NCBI RefSeq assembly: GCF_003025595.1
Contig: NZ_PYMI01000004.1
Coordinates: forward strand, 734,939-786,128
DNA length: 51,190 nt
Source: Photobacterium ganghwense
GTDB lineage: Bacteria; Pseudomonadota; Gammaproteobacteria; Enterobacterales; Vibrionaceae
Direction: 5' to 3'
In this document: one piece after another, positions 19,698-29,305 of the stretch
Layout of the letters: the number at the start of each line of letters is the position of its first letter
Numbering within the stretch: position 1 is the stretch's first letter
The notes under the pieces: model-generated
The model's input: the letters and a program-made list of their open reading frames with translations, nothing else
The model's database searches: none
What the model was told of the DNA's origin: nothing
Made by a program: the position numbers and the translations under genes

Positions 19698-20756
19698 ATG
19701 AAAAACTTATACATCCGCGGAGCAAACATCGCTCGGTTTGATCAGTTTGCCACTCAGCACCAGGTCAACCATCATGCCTTACTCAATGCGGTCGGGTTAT
19801 CGGACGATGTGTTTTCCCACCCTGAAGCACTGATTTCTTATCATCAGTTTTTGCGCCTCATCGAGCTTTCCCAACGCCACTTCTCCTGCCCACTGCTCGG
19901 GCTGGAATTCGGACAGTTTCAGAGCATTGCCGCCATTGGCCCGTTATTTCACCTCATAAACAACGCCCAAACCGTAGAACAGGCGCTAAGCGAGCTGATC
20001 AGCTATTTCCACTGGCATTCTCAGGGGGCTACCCTGCAGTTAACAGAAAAAGAAAATCAGATGTTGCTTTGCTATGAGCCCAGCATTTTCCTCGAGCAGC
20101 ACGATCATGCGCAATGTACCGAAATAGCGATTGGTGTGGGGCTAAAATTGCTCCAGCTCTTCTTTGGTCATGCCTGGAAACCCAAGGCGATTTACATTCG
20201 TCACTATCCTCTGGCATCCGTCACGGAGTATCAGAAGTTGCTCCCTGTTACTCCTCATTTCAACGCTTTTCTGACCGGCATCGCGTTTGAGAAAAGTGCC
20301 CTGAAAACAACCCTGAACCATGCCGACCCGTCGCTGCACGCTCTGATAGAAAACCATGTCCACGCGCTGACCAATCTTACCGTTGAGGAGTTGCCGGACT
20401 ATGTCCGCTATGTGCTCCATCACTTATTGCCTTCCGGAAAAAGCACAGTGGGCCAGGTAGCAAAATACATGATGCTCAGTCCCCGAACCCTGCAACGCTA
20501 CTTGCAAGCTGAAGGCACGTCATTTCAGGCTATCCTGACAGAGACCCGGCAGCGGCTGGCGACACGTCATCTGACAGAATCCAACATGAGCATGGCTCAG
20601 CTAGCTGAATTATTGGGCTACAGTGACGCTTGCGCTTTCTCACGCGCTTTTGTGTCATGGTTTGGCATCGCCCCACGGCAGTGGCAACAACAAAATGCCG
20701 AGCGTAAATCACCCCGGATTCATTGTCGGCTACCTGCAATGCTCACCAAGCAGTGA
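19698..20756 (+). CDS. AraC-family regulator with arabinose-binding-like N-domain (OruR/ArgR type)
   Basis: A 352-residue regulator. The N-terminal about 200 residues match the AraC-type arabinose-binding/dimerisation domain of the PF12625 kind (LLGLEFGQFQSIAAIGPLFHLI). Two HTH motifs occupy about residues 250-345 (GQVAKYMMLSPRTLQRYLQA and MAQLAELLGYSDACAFSRAF). GGGAA before the ATG at 19698 decides the start over the longer frame at 19665. It is transcribed divergently from the cupin-SDR pair, so it is the most likely activator of that operon. No effector can be named. Confidence 0.88.
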   Translation: MKNLYIRGANIARFDQFATQHQVNHHALLNAVGLSDDVFSHPEALISYHQFLRLIELSQRHFSCPLLGLEFGQFQSIAAIGPLFHLINNAQTVEQALSELISYFHWHSQGATLQLTEKENQMLLCYEPSIFLEQHDHAQCTEIAIGVGLKLLQLFFGHAWKPKAIYIRHYPLASVTEYQKLLPVTPHFNAFLTGIAFEKSALKTTLNHADPSLHALIENHVHALTNLTVEELPDYVRYVLHHLLPSGKSTVGQVAKYMMLSPRTLQRYLQAEGTSFQAILTETRQRLATRHLTESNMSMAQLAELLGYSDACAFSRAFVSWFGIAPRQWQQQNAERKSPRIHCRLPAMLTKQ

Positions 20757-20893
20757 TTGCCTTGCGCACCACAAAAGCTCAGGAAAAACGCCTTGTTACG
20801 GCCCCTCCAAAAAAAATTACCCACTTTAAAGGTATGGTTTAATCCGGTATGCAGGGTAAAATATGTCGCTTTCATCTGCCAACTGTCGTTACC

Positions 20894-21175
20894 ATGAGTA
20901 AAAAACCTGACAGAATCACCGCCATGCAGCAGATCATTGATGCGGTTAAAGAGGAATTTCCACTGTATCAGGAAGATACTTTTGTCTGCGGACCGGATAA
21001 CACCTGTGTCGGCTGCCCGAAAAAGTTAATGGAGCTTGTCGATTCTGAACTGTCTTACTGGCAACACCAACTCAACCGTGGCCTCCCGCCCACTTTCGAC
21101 GAGCTATACAGCTTTGGCAAACTGTGTAAAAACGTCCGCCGGGCACTGGTGCGAAATGGCAGGATTGCAGCGTAG
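20894..21175 (+). CDS. Small cysteine-containing protein of unknown function
   Basis: A 93-residue basic protein. The notable feature is VCGPDNTCVGCPKK (about residues 32-45), three cysteines in a Cx5Cx2C arrangement, plus a fourth in KLCKNVRRALV. These could hold a metal or Fe-S centre. There is no signal peptide or membrane span. The ATG at 20894 (MSKKPDRIT) looks natural; an in-frame ATG at 20849 would add 15 residues, and neither has a good ribosome binding site. No operon partner. I do not recognise a named family. Confidence 0.6.
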   Translation: MSKKPDRITAMQQIIDAVKEEFPLYQEDTFVCGPDNTCVGCPKKLMELVDSELSYWQHQLNRGLPPTFDELYSFGKLCKNVRRALVRNGRIAA

Positions 21176-21771
21176 AACGAACTAACGCCTGGTCAATGTT
21201 ACGGGCGATCCGGCTTTCACATAGCGGGATAAATTAAAGACATCCCACTGATTTTTGACTGTCATTTTATTTACCTCAGCATCCGTTATCGTCCGCATTG
21301 TTTGCTTTAAAACCCGCTCGCACAGTTTATGACTTACGGGTATCAACTTATTGGTATCCGCTTACTGCTCCCTTTCCTATCTATATTTTCTTTTCCTTTC
21401 CTTTCTATGTTGCCTACCACAACGTCTCCCTCCGTGACAGGCCTCTTAAGTGTTTGCCATCATGGCAAAAGCACTGGTTTATACTTCCGTGGTTTTCTTC
21501 CTGCACTGCCAACATTTGTTCGATGCCAGAGGGAACGTCCATTTAGCCCCTCCCGTCTCCTCCCAATGAAGGCTCGCACCAAACTGTGATTAAAACATCG
21601 AAAAAGGGACAAAATCACCGTCACATTTTATCAGGTTGGCAGAATTACAAAGGTGGAGGACTTTCCAGGCTGCGATGATGACAAGGCTTAATACAAATCA
21701 TCAACTGCTGCCAAAGTTACTGACCACCAACAACAGGCAGCGGAATAAAGACAAAAGTGTTTGGAGGATCC
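21176..21771. other. Long non-coding region, promoter of the TRAP operon
   Basis: Nearly 600 bp without a convincing gene. Short open frames here lack ribosome binding sites and have low-complexity composition. A pyrimidine-rich tract runs about 21366-21405. A weak CRP-like half site (TGTGACGGTGATTTTG on the minus strand) lies at about 21610-21625. The GGAGG of dctP is at 21763-21767. I could not locate a RhaS-type site by eye. Confidence 0.4.
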
Positions 21772-22758
21772 ATGTCCGCTACCCGTACCCCACTGAAACT
21801 CATACTAGCGACATCTTTATTGCTACCACTGAGCAACGTCGCGCAGGCAGCAACGGTATTAAAACTGGCTTATGCCGAGAATAGCCAGCCTGTTAAAGAG
21901 GCGCTGCAATATATCGGCAAGGCTGTATCCGAGAAAACCAAGGGCGAAGTCACCATTCAGTATTTTCCCGACAGCCAACTGGGGGGCGAGCGAGAATTGG
22001 TGGAAATGGCACAAGTTGGTGCCATCGATCTCACCAAAGTGTCATCCGGTTTGCTGGAAAGCTTTTCACCCTATTACGGTGTCTTTTCATTACCTTACCT
22101 GTTTGAAAACCAAGAGGCCTTCTACAAGGTGATGGACAACCCGGACATTATGACCCCGGTTTACCAATCTACCGCCGGACAGGGTTTTACCGGTGTGGGT
22201 TGGTACGATTCAGGTGCACGTAGCTTCTACATGAGTAAAGGTCCCATCAAGACCGTTGATGACTTGAAAGGGAAAAAAATTCGGGTAATGCAAAGTGAAA
22301 CCTCCATTAACTCGATGAAACTTCTTGGCGCGTCCCCGATCGCGATGAGTCAGGCCGAAGTCTATACCTCGCTGCAACAAGGCATCATCGATGGTGCTGA
22401 AAATAATGAATTTGCCCTCACTATTGCCCGCCATGGTGAAGTTGCAAAACATTACAGCTACGACATGCACACCCGCATTCCTGACATCATCGTAATGAGC
22501 AATCTGACCACCAGCAAACTCACGCCTGAACAGATGTCTGCGCTAAACGAAGCCATTCAGGAATCCATTGAGGTAGAAAAAAGCGCCTGGCAGAAAGAAA
22601 TGAAGAAAACACGTGAACTGGCTCAATCCCAGTTTGGCGTTGAGTTCTATGACATTGACACTAGCCCGTTCAAAGCCGCCGTTCAGCCTATTTACGACCA
22701 GCTCCAAAATAAACCTGAACTTTATCAGTTGTTCCAACAAATCAGTCAGGTCAACTAA
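21772..22758 (+). CDS. TRAP transporter periplasmic substrate-binding subunit (DctP family)
   Basis: A 328-residue binding protein with a signal peptide ending at about AQA/A (residue 25). It has the DctP fold signatures: FPDSQLGGERELVEMAQVGA, the conserved GKKIRVMQSE with the carboxylate-binding Arg, and YTSLQQGIIDGAEN. TRAP proteins bind organic acids, usually through a carboxylate. GGAGG with four bases spacing fixes the ATG at 21772. It is the first of three TRAP genes followed by GH105 and, after a terminator, rhamnose genes. A plausible ligand is therefore an unsaturated galacturonyl-rhamnose disaccharide or L-rhamnose itself. A carboxylate-bearing disaccharide would suit both TRAP binding and the cytoplasmic GH105. 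Confidence 0.93.
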   Translation: MSATRTPLKLILATSLLLPLSNVAQAATVLKLAYAENSQPVKEALQYIGKAVSEKTKGEVTIQYFPDSQLGGERELVEMAQVGAIDLTKVSSGLLESFSPYYGVFSLPYLFENQEAFYKVMDNPDIMTPVYQSTAGQGFTGVGWYDSGARSFYMSKGPIKTVDDLKGKKIRVMQSETSINSMKLLGASPIAMSQAEVYTSLQQGIIDGAENNEFALTIARHGEVAKHYSYDMHTRIPDIIVMSNLTTSKLTPEQMSALNEAIQESIEVEKSAWQKEMKKTRELAQSQFGVEFYDIDTSPFKAAVQPIYDQLQNKPELYQLFQQISQVN

Positions 22759-22833
22759 GCGTACCATGCTGCAGAAGGCCAGGCTGCCTGTCAGCCTGAG
22801 GCCTTCTCTGCACCAATATGGTCAGAGGTTATT

Positions 22834-23358
22834 ATGAAAAAACTTAGACGCTGGCTGGACCGAACAATAGAGATGTTCAGCTGTAGCCTTATCTGTGTCA
22901 TGGTTCTGATTGCTTGCTGGCAGGTAATCAGTCGCTATGTATTTAACACGCCCAGTACATTCTCCGAAGAGTTCCTGCGCTTCTCGCTAGTCTGGCTCTC
23001 TGTCATCGGGCTGGCCTATGTTGCCGGAAAAAGTGAGCATATCAGCCTGACACTGTTTCTCGACAAGTGCCCTCAATCACTAACCACTTACTGGCAGATT
23101 GCCATTCAAGTGGTATTCATACTGTTCTCCGCCTACATCCTAGTCATTGGCGGCTGGAAAGTCTCATCCAATGCCATGCTGCAAATCTCTCCAGTTCTGC
23201 AATTGTCTATGGGCAAGGTCTATTACGCCCTGCCACTCTCCGGCGTACTGACAATTCTTTACTGCCTGCTCAATATTTCCGATCTGATTGCTTCATTACG
23301 AGCAGCAGCATCAGACACGCCTTTATCCAATGAACTGGCAGGAGGTCGCTATGATTGA
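22834..23358 (+). CDS. TRAP transporter small membrane subunit (DctQ family)
   Basis: A 174-residue protein with four hydrophobic segments, typical of the DctQ small subunit. It shows the family stretch QVISRYVFNTPSTFSEEFLR (about residues 30-49) with FSEE, followed by SLVWLSVIGLAYV. It links the binding protein to the large channel subunit in the inner membrane. AGAGG upstream supports the start. Its last eight bases overlap the start of the large subunit gene (ATGATTGA), so the two are translationally coupled. Confidence 0.93.
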   Translation: MKKLRRWLDRTIEMFSCSLICVMVLIACWQVISRYVFNTPSTFSEEFLRFSLVWLSVIGLAYVAGKSEHISLTLFLDKCPQSLTTYWQIAIQVVFILFSAYILVIGGWKVSSNAMLQISPVLQLSMGKVYYALPLSGVLTILYCLLNISDLIASLRAAASDTPLSNELAGGRYD

Positions 23359-24658
23359 TCCCGTCATCGCCTCTGCCATGTTGGTCGGGGTGTTTGTGCT
23401 GCTACTCGTCTTGGGTACCCCGATAGGGTTGTGTATCGTCATCGCTTCCGGAAGCACCCTGATGCTGGTATTGCCCTTCGATATCGCGATGTTCACCACC
23501 GCCCAAAAAATGTTCTCCAGCCTTGACAGTTTTGCCCTACTGGCTGTGCCGTTTTTTATTCTGTCCGGCGTCATCATGAATAATGGCGGCATTGCGACCC
23601 GTCTGGTCAGCTTCGCTAAGCTTTTCACCGGTCGCATTCCAGGCTCTCTGTCCTATACCAACATTGCCGGAAATATGATGTTCGGCGCAGTATCAGGGTC
23701 AGCCATCGCAGCCTCCACGTCTATCGGTGGTGTAATGATTCCGATGAGTGCTAAAGAAGGCTATAACCGTAACTTTGCCTCAGCAGTCAATATCGCCTCA
23801 GCTCCAACCGGTATGCTAATCCCGCCGACAACAGCCTTTATTCTCTATGCCTTGGCCAGTGGTGGGACGTCCATCGCGGCCTTGTTTGCCGGAGGTCTCG
23901 TTGCCGGCAGCTTATGGGGAATCGGATGCATGGCTGTGACCTATGTTGTGGCGAAGCGCAATAACTACCGTAATTTCTTTTCGCTGCAAAAAGGGATGGC
24001 ACTGAAAGTCACCCGCGATGCGTTGCCCAGCCTGCTGCTAGTCGTGATTATTGTCGGCGGGATCGTACAAGGAATTTTCACTGCCATCGAAGCGTCGGCC
24101 ATTGCCGTGGTGTATACCGCGTATCTGACGCTCATTCTTTATAAAACGCTGACGTTGAAAGACCTTCCCAAAATATTGATTCAGACTTTCATCATGAGCG
24201 GCGTAATCATGTTCTTGCTGGCTACTTCTTCGGCAATGTCATTTGCCATGTCGATGACAGGTATTCCCTGCGCATTAAGCCAGATGATTCTCGGAATTTC
24301 CGACAACCCGGCCATCATCCTGCTGGTTGTCACACTGTTCATGTTAATCGTCGGCGCCTTTATGGATATTGGCCCAGCAATCCTCATTTTTACGCCGATT
24401 TTACTGCCCATTGTGCAGAAGATCGGGGTTGACCCCGTCCATTTCGGCATCCTGATGGTCTTTAACCTTGCCATTGGCACCATCACGCCACCGGTCGGTA
24501 GCGGTTTGTACGTGGGCGCCAGTGTCGGACAGGTAAAAGTCGAACATCTGATTAAACCCTTACTGCCATTTTATGCCGCGATCATCGTGATGTTGTTGCT
24601 CATTACCTATATCCCGGATCTCACCCTGTTTCTGCCAAAACTGCTTGGCGTAATGTAA
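23351..24658 (+). CDS. TRAP transporter large membrane subunit (DctM family)
   Basis: A 435-residue channel subunit of standard DctM length with about 12 hydrophobic segments. Family motifs include VPFFILSGVIMNNGGIATRL, GAVSGSAIAASTSIGGVMIP, PTGMLIPPTTAFILYA and NLAIGTITPPVGSGLYVGA. It transports solute with sodium. I set the start at 23351, preceded by GGAGG at 23341-23345 and overlapping the end of the small subunit. It is followed 18 bp later by the GH105 gene, so transporter and hydrolase share an operon. Confidence 0.95.
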   Translation: MIDPVIASAMLVGVFVLLLVLGTPIGLCIVIASGSTLMLVLPFDIAMFTTAQKMFSSLDSFALLAVPFFILSGVIMNNGGIATRLVSFAKLFTGRIPGSLSYTNIAGNMMFGAVSGSAIAASTSIGGVMIPMSAKEGYNRNFASAVNIASAPTGMLIPPTTAFILYALASGGTSIAALFAGGLVAGSLWGIGCMAVTYVVAKRNNYRNFFSLQKGMALKVTRDALPSLLLVVIIVGGIVQGIFTAIEASAIAVVYTAYLTLILYKTLTLKDLPKILIQTFIMSGVIMFLLATSSAMSFAMSMTGIPCALSQMILGISDNPAIILLVVTLFMLIVGAFMDIGPAILIFTPILLPIVQKIGVDPVHFGILMVFNLAIGTITPPVGSGLYVGASVGQVKVEHLIKPLLPFYAAIIVMLLLITYIPDLTLFLPKLLGVM

Positions 24659-24676
24659 TTTATTTCTGAGGACGTT

Positions 24677-25819
24677 ATGAACGTATTTCCCGTAAAACAC
24701 AGTGATCTTCTTCGTCGGGTTGAACGCCCCCATCCACGCAAAGTGATTGTTGATAAAGTCACCAGCCTGATTAACAACCTAATCAATATTCAAGATGAAA
24801 CCGGTGAATTTCTGCTGCATCTTGATGATGGCCGAACCATTGATACCAAAGGTTGGGCAGGCTGGGAATGGACCCATGGTATTGGCCTTTACGGCATGTA
24901 TAAATACTATCAGCAGACAAACGACCAGAGCGTGCTGAACATCATTGATGAATGGTTTGAAGACCGGTTTGCCGAAGAGCAAGCCACAAAGAACGTGAAT
25001 ACAGTCTGCCCATTTCTGACACTGGCATACCGCTTCGAAGACACCAAAGACCAGTCCCTCATACCTTACCTGGAAACCTGGGCGGATTACGTGATGTACC
25101 AGATGCCACGCACAACAAGCGGAGGTATCCAGCACATTGTCTACAACAGTGAAAACCCGCAGCAAATGTGGGATGACACCCTGATGATGAGTGTCATGCC
25201 GCTGACAAAAATCGGCCTGTTGCTCAATCGTCCGGAATATGTTGAAGAAGCGAAATACCAGTTCCTGACCCATATTCAGTATCTGATGGATCGTGACACC
25301 GGCACCTGGTTCCACGGCTGGACTTTCGATGGTAACCATAATTTTGCCAATGCACGCTGGGCTCGTGGCAACAGCTGGGTCACCATTGTGATCCCGGATT
25401 TTCTGGAACTGCTGGATTTACCTGAACACGACGCTTACCGTCGCCACCTTATCCATATTCTTAATCGACAGGTGGAGGCACTGGCCCGCTACCAGCAAGC
25501 AGGAGGCCTTTGGTGCACCCTGCTGGATGATGATGGCTCGTACGTTGAAGCCTCTGCGACCGCAGGATTTGCTTACGGCATTCTTAAAGCAGTACGAAAA
25601 CGCTATATCGATCCGAAATACGCTGACATAGCCCATAAAGCCGTCGATGCTCTGGTCAGCGACTTCATCAGTGATTCGGGCGAACTACTCAATGTCTCGT
25701 TTGGTACCGCGATGGGGGATGATCTCGACTATTATCGTCAAATTCCACTCACATCTATGCCATACGGGCAGGCAATGGCAATTTTATGCCTGTCGGAATA
25801 CCTGCGAACCTATCTTTGA
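24677..25819 (+). CDS. Unsaturated rhamnogalacturonyl hydrolase, glycoside hydrolase family 105
   Basis: A 380-residue GH105 enzyme (YteR/RhiN-like, (alpha/alpha)6 barrel) that hydrates the 4,5-double bond of unsaturated galacturonyl units. From DeltaGalA-Rha it releases L-rhamnose and a 4-deoxy-5-keto-uronate. The catalytic Asp lies in MWDDTLMM (D166/D167), and the substrate-loop motif RWARGNSW and the GFAYG block are present. There is no signal peptide, so it acts in the cytoplasm on imported disaccharide. GAGGACG precedes the ATG. It closes the TRAP operon and is followed by a strong terminator and the rha genes that consume the rhamnose. Enzymes for the keto-uronate (KduI, KduD, KdgK) are not in the window. 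Confidence 0.92.
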   Translation: MNVFPVKHSDLLRRVERPHPRKVIVDKVTSLINNLINIQDETGEFLLHLDDGRTIDTKGWAGWEWTHGIGLYGMYKYYQQTNDQSVLNIIDEWFEDRFAEEQATKNVNTVCPFLTLAYRFEDTKDQSLIPYLETWADYVMYQMPRTTSGGIQHIVYNSENPQQMWDDTLMMSVMPLTKIGLLLNRPEYVEEAKYQFLTHIQYLMDRDTGTWFHGWTFDGNHNFANARWARGNSWVTIVIPDFLELLDLPEHDAYRRHLIHILNRQVEALARYQQAGGLWCTLLDDDGSYVEASATAGFAYGILKAVRKRYIDPKYADIAHKAVDALVSDFISDSGELLNVSFGTAMGDDLDYYRQIPLTSMPYGQAMAILCLSEYLRTYL

Positions 25820-25841
25820 TACCTCTGGATACACGCCGTTT

Positions 25842-25866
25842 GCCCCACCTCTGGTGGGGCTTTTTT
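25842..25866 (+). terminator. Intrinsic terminator of the TRAP-GH105 operon
   Basis: GCCCCACC/GGTGGGGC with a three-base loop and six T, 22 bp after the GH105 stop. Confidence 0.9.
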
Positions 25867-25981
25867 CGGCAGCTCATCTGCGCATCACGACTTCGATTTA
25901 ATAACAATCATAATCAATAACCCTTCTGAATTCCTTTGTTAACCCACCGCAACAAGCACCAAATCGCTTAAAACAGGCAAG

Positions 25982-25997
25982 TGTGATGTAACGCACG
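25982..25997. promoter_or_regulatory. Candidate CRP site upstream of rhaB
   Basis: TGTGATGTAACGCACG matches the left half of the CRP consensus TGTGA-N6-TCACA perfectly and three of five bases on the right. It lies 110 bp before rhaB, a usual activator distance. Catabolite control of rhamnose genes is expected from known systems. Confidence 0.4.
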
Positions 25998-26106
25998 CGG
26001 ATATCGATAAAACTGACATTTCACCGTCTAAACCGGTCGTTTTTTTAAGTCTGACCTTCGCCGCTTTTCTGATAATGAGCCCATGAACGATACTCAGGAA
26101 ATCCTT

Positions 26107-27615
26107 ATGACCACTCAAGTGATTGCTATCGACATCGGCGCCTCCAGCGGTCGGATTATGGTCGCCACATTGGACGGCAAACGACTCTCATTGCAGGAAG
26201 TACACCGTTTTCCTAACCGACTGTGTCACCGAAATAATCAGGTATGCTGGGATACGGATGCGCTACTCGCTGAAATTTATCTCGGTATTCAGCACGTCCT
26301 CGACGCGGGCATTACGCCAGCGTGTATCGGCATAGATACGTGGGGAGTCGATTTTGTTTTACTGGATAAAGAAGGGCATCGCCTGGGTCAAGCTGTGTCT
26401 TACCGCGATAGCCGCACAGACGGTGTCATGGATGCATTTCTTGCAGAGCACCAGAATAAAGCAGAAGTGTATACCGAGACCGGCATACAGTTCTTGCCAT
26501 TCAATACCCTGTATCAGCTTGCTGCCTTGCTCAACCCTGACTTACTTCCCCTTGAATCAGCGTCTTATCGCGGGACCCGTACTGCACCTGAGTGGCTGGG
26601 CGAAGTGGCGACTCTGCTGTTTATTCCGGATTACCTCAACTTTCGTCTAACCGGGGTCAAACACTGTGAATATACCAACGCTTCCACCAGCCAATTGCTA
26701 GGCAGCAACTCCCGCCAGTGGAGTTCGGCCTTGTTGGACAAAATCGGGGCACCGTCCCACTGGTTTCTGCCGCCACAACAGCCAAATCAGATTATTGGGC
26801 ACTATCAAACCCAGGATAAAGAACGTCAGTCTCATCAGATACCCGTAGCGTCTATTGCCAGCCACGATACCGCCTCAGCGGTCGTTGGTACACCACTATC
26901 AGAGACCGGCGCCGTGTATCTGTGCTCTGGCACCTGGTCGCTCATGGGTCTTGAGCGTGCGGCACCAATCATCAATGCACTTTCACTCAACGCGAATATC
27001 ACCAACGAAGGTGGCAGTGAAGGCCTGTACCGAGTGCTGAAAAATATCATGGGCATGTGGCTGATCCAGCGCTTGCAACAACAGTACCCGGCTTACAGTT
27101 TTTCCGATCTGGCTGCATTAGCAAAACAGGCACCAGCATTTGCTTACCTGATCAACCCTGACGACAAGCGTTTCCTGCATCCAAACAACATGGAACAGTC
27201 GATCATTGACTACTGTCTGGATACCGGCCAGGGCGCACCTGGTTCTTTGGGACAGATCGTCCGTTGCATCTATGACAGCCTGGCTCTACGTTACCGTCAG
27301 GTATTTTTGGAATTACAACACCTGTCAGACTCACCACTGTCACACATCCACATCGTCGGTGGCGGAGCTCAAAACCATTTTCTCAATCAGTTATGTGCTG
27401 ATATTTGTGAGGTGCCCGTGTGCGCCAATCCTACCGAAGCCTCTGCCATCGGGAATGCGCTTGGCCAGCTGGTTGCCATTGGCCGAATTGCCAACATATC
27501 GGAAGGTCGCTGCATCGTCCGCCAGTCATTTGAATTAACACAGTATTCTCCGAACGCCATTGCGGGGCTTAAACCTGCCATCACCTGTTTCGAACAATTA
27601 ACTCAAACTCAGTAA
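26107..27615 (+). CDS. rhaB: Rhamnulokinase RhaB
   Basis: A 502-residue FGGY-family sugar kinase that phosphorylates L-rhamnulose at O1. It starts [13 protein letters not shown], the phosphate-1 motif (residues about 6-18), with [12 protein letters not shown] near 79, SHDTASAV near 259, GTWSLMG near 281 and the ATP-binding [15 protein letters not shown] near 420. AGGAA six bases before the ATG at 26107 decides the start; an upstream in-frame ATG at 26083 has no good site. It is the first gene of rhaBAMD, separated from rhaA by 11 bp. Confidence 0.95.
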   Translation: MTTQVIAIDIGASSGRIMVATLDGKRLSLQEVHRFPNRLCHRNNQVCWDTDALLAEIYLGIQHVLDAGITPACIGIDTWGVDFVLLDKEGHRLGQAVSYRDSRTDGVMDAFLAEHQNKAEVYTETGIQFLPFNTLYQLAALLNPDLLPLESASYRGTRTAPEWLGEVATLLFIPDYLNFRLTGVKHCEYTNASTSQLLGSNSRQWSSALLDKIGAPSHWFLPPQQPNQIIGHYQTQDKERQSHQIPVASIASHDTASAVVGTPLSETGAVYLCSGTWSLMGLERAAPIINALSLNANITNEGGSEGLYRVLKNIMGMWLIQRLQQQYPAYSFSDLAALAKQAPAFAYLINPDDKRFLHPNNMEQSIIDYCLDTGQGAPGSLGQIVRCIYDSLALRYRQVFLELQHLSDSPLSHIHIVGGGAQNHFLNQLCADICEVPVCANPTEASAIGNALGQLVAIGRIANISEGRCIVRQSFELTQYSPNAIAGLKPAITCFEQLTQTQ

Positions 27616-27626
27616 AGGAAGTCACC

Positions 27627-28919
27627 ATGCCAGTCACCGCGACCAGCACTCTGTCACCAACTCATGCCATTGAAACGGCCTACCAGTTAGCCCAAAACCA
27701 CTTTGCGAAGCTCGGTATTGATACCGACAGCGTAATTCAGGCTGTTGATAACATCCCTATTTCTATTCACTGTTGGCAAGGCGATGATGTACGAGGATTT
27801 GAAAACCCGGATCAGACCTTGAGCGGCGGCATTCAGGCCACCGGTAATTATCCCGGACGAGCCCGTACCCCAGAGGAATTACGTCAGGATCTCAATCAGG
27901 CATTCAACCTGATTCCCGGTTGCAAACGCCTGAACCTGCATGCGCTTTATCTGGAAGCCGATGAACCGGTATCGCGCGATCACATTCGCCCGGAACACTT
28001 TGCAAACTGGGTCGAATGGGCCAAAAAAACCGGTACCGGACTCGACTTTAACCCATCCTGTTTTTCACACCCGCTGAGTGAAGATGGTATGACCCTGTCT
28101 CATCCCGACCCTGTCATTCGCCGATTCTGGATTGACCACTGCAAAGCCAGTCGCCGCATCTCTGAGTACTTTGGCAAAGAACTGGGTACCCCGTCGGTGA
28201 TGAACATCTGGGTTCCAGATGGCATGAAAGATTTACCCTACGACAGACTGGGACCACGACAGCGGTTGATGGCTTCCCTGGATGAAATCATCGCCGAGCC
28301 TATTGATGTGAAATACCACAAAGATGCAGTCGAGAGTAAGCTCTTTGGCATTGGTGCCGAAGCCTACACCGTTGGCAGCAATGAATTTTATCTCGGTTAC
28401 GCCAGTTCGCGAGACATCCTGCTGTGCCTCGATGCTGGTCACTTTCATCCGACCGAGGTCATAAGTGACAAGATCAGCGCCTGCTCTTTGTATGTCAAAG
28501 AGTTTCTGCTTCATGTCAGCCGACCAATCCGTTGGGACAGCGACCACGTCGTACTGCTTGACGATGAAACCCAGGCGATTGCCAATGAGGTTGTCCGTCA
28601 TCAACTACTCAACCGGGTAAATATTGGGCTGGATTTCTTCGATGCCTCAATCAACCGGATTGCGGCCTGGGTCATCGGCACCCGCAACATGCGAAAAGCC
28701 CTGCTCAAAGCCATGCTGGAACCTCAGCACCAGCTTCAACATGCTGAGATTGATGGCGACTACACCGCTCGCCTCGCCTGGATGGAGGAATCACGCACCG
28801 CCCCCTGGTCTGCCGTTTGGGACTATTACTGCCATCAGCATGGCGTACCCGTAGGTATCGACTGGTTGCAGCATGTTAAAGCGTATGAAGAAACCATATT
28901 GCGTCACCGCGAAGGCTAA
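27627..28919 (+). CDS. rhaA: L-rhamnose isomerase RhaA
   Basis: A 430-residue metal-dependent isomerase (E. coli RhaA 419) converting L-rhamnose to L-rhamnulose. Motifs include [14 protein letters not shown] at about residues 47-60 and [20 protein letters not shown] near 193-212. The metal and base residues lie in [47 protein letters not shown] and [20 protein letters not shown] upstream fixes the ATG. Same operon as rhaB and rhaM. Confidence 0.97.
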   Translation: MPVTATSTLSPTHAIETAYQLAQNHFAKLGIDTDSVIQAVDNIPISIHCWQGDDVRGFENPDQTLSGGIQATGNYPGRARTPEELRQDLNQAFNLIPGCKRLNLHALYLEADEPVSRDHIRPEHFANWVEWAKKTGTGLDFNPSCFSHPLSEDGMTLSHPDPVIRRFWIDHCKASRRISEYFGKELGTPSVMNIWVPDGMKDLPYDRLGPRQRLMASLDEIIAEPIDVKYHKDAVESKLFGIGAEAYTVGSNEFYLGYASSRDILLCLDAGHFHPTEVISDKISACSLYVKEFLLHVSRPIRWDSDHVVLLDDETQAIANEVVRHQLLNRVNIGLDFFDASINRIAAWVIGTRNMRKALLKAMLEPQHQLQHAEIDGDYTARLAWMEESRTAPWSAVWDYYCHQHGVPVGIDWLQHVKAYEETILRHREG

Positions 28920-28945
28920 CCCGATTCAGCAAAAGGCAGAAAAAG

Positions 28946-29287
28946 ATGACTCAGCAACAAAGTCAGCGACCAAAATTGCGGCTGGCATCGGTGATGCAGC
29001 TCAAACCCAGCACAGAACAAACATACAAAGAACGCCATAACGCACTCTGGCCAGAAATGGCCACTTTGCTGAAAACCCATGGTGCCCATCAGTATTCGAT
29101 TTTTCTCCATCCGGAGACATTACAGCTGTTCGCCTACCTGGAAGTGGACGATGCCGCTCGATGGCAGGCTATCGCCGACAGCGAGGTGTGTCAGCGATGG
29201 TGGTGTTATATGTCGGACATCATGCTCGTCAATGACGACTTATCTCCAAAACACACCTCACTAACCGACATGTTTTATTTTGAGTGA
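28946..29287 (+). CDS. rhaM: L-rhamnose mutarotase RhaM
   Basis: A 113-residue protein (E. coli 104) that interconverts alpha and beta L-rhamnopyranose to feed the isomerase. The conserved MQLKPSTEQTYKERHNALWP (about 17-36) contains the active-site histidine, and the WWCYMSDIM block near 90-98 completes the site. The N-terminus is about nine residues longer than usual (MTQQQSQRPK). It lies between rhaA and rhaD in the same operon. Confidence 0.95.
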   Translation: MTQQQSQRPKLRLASVMQLKPSTEQTYKERHNALWPEMATLLKTHGAHQYSIFLHPETLQLFAYLEVDDAARWQAIADSEVCQRWWCYMSDIMLVNDDLSPKHTSLTDMFYFE

Positions 29288-29305
29288 CGACAAGCAGGCA
29301 ACCAC

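Noticed and set aside
21298..21589. Two overlapping short frames in the TRAP promoter region
   Set aside because: Phe/Ser/Pro-rich output of a pyrimidine-rich tract, no ribosome binding site and no recognisable family.
25982..25997. Confident CRP site
   Set aside because: Only the left half matches well, so it is listed as a weak candidate and not as a firm call.
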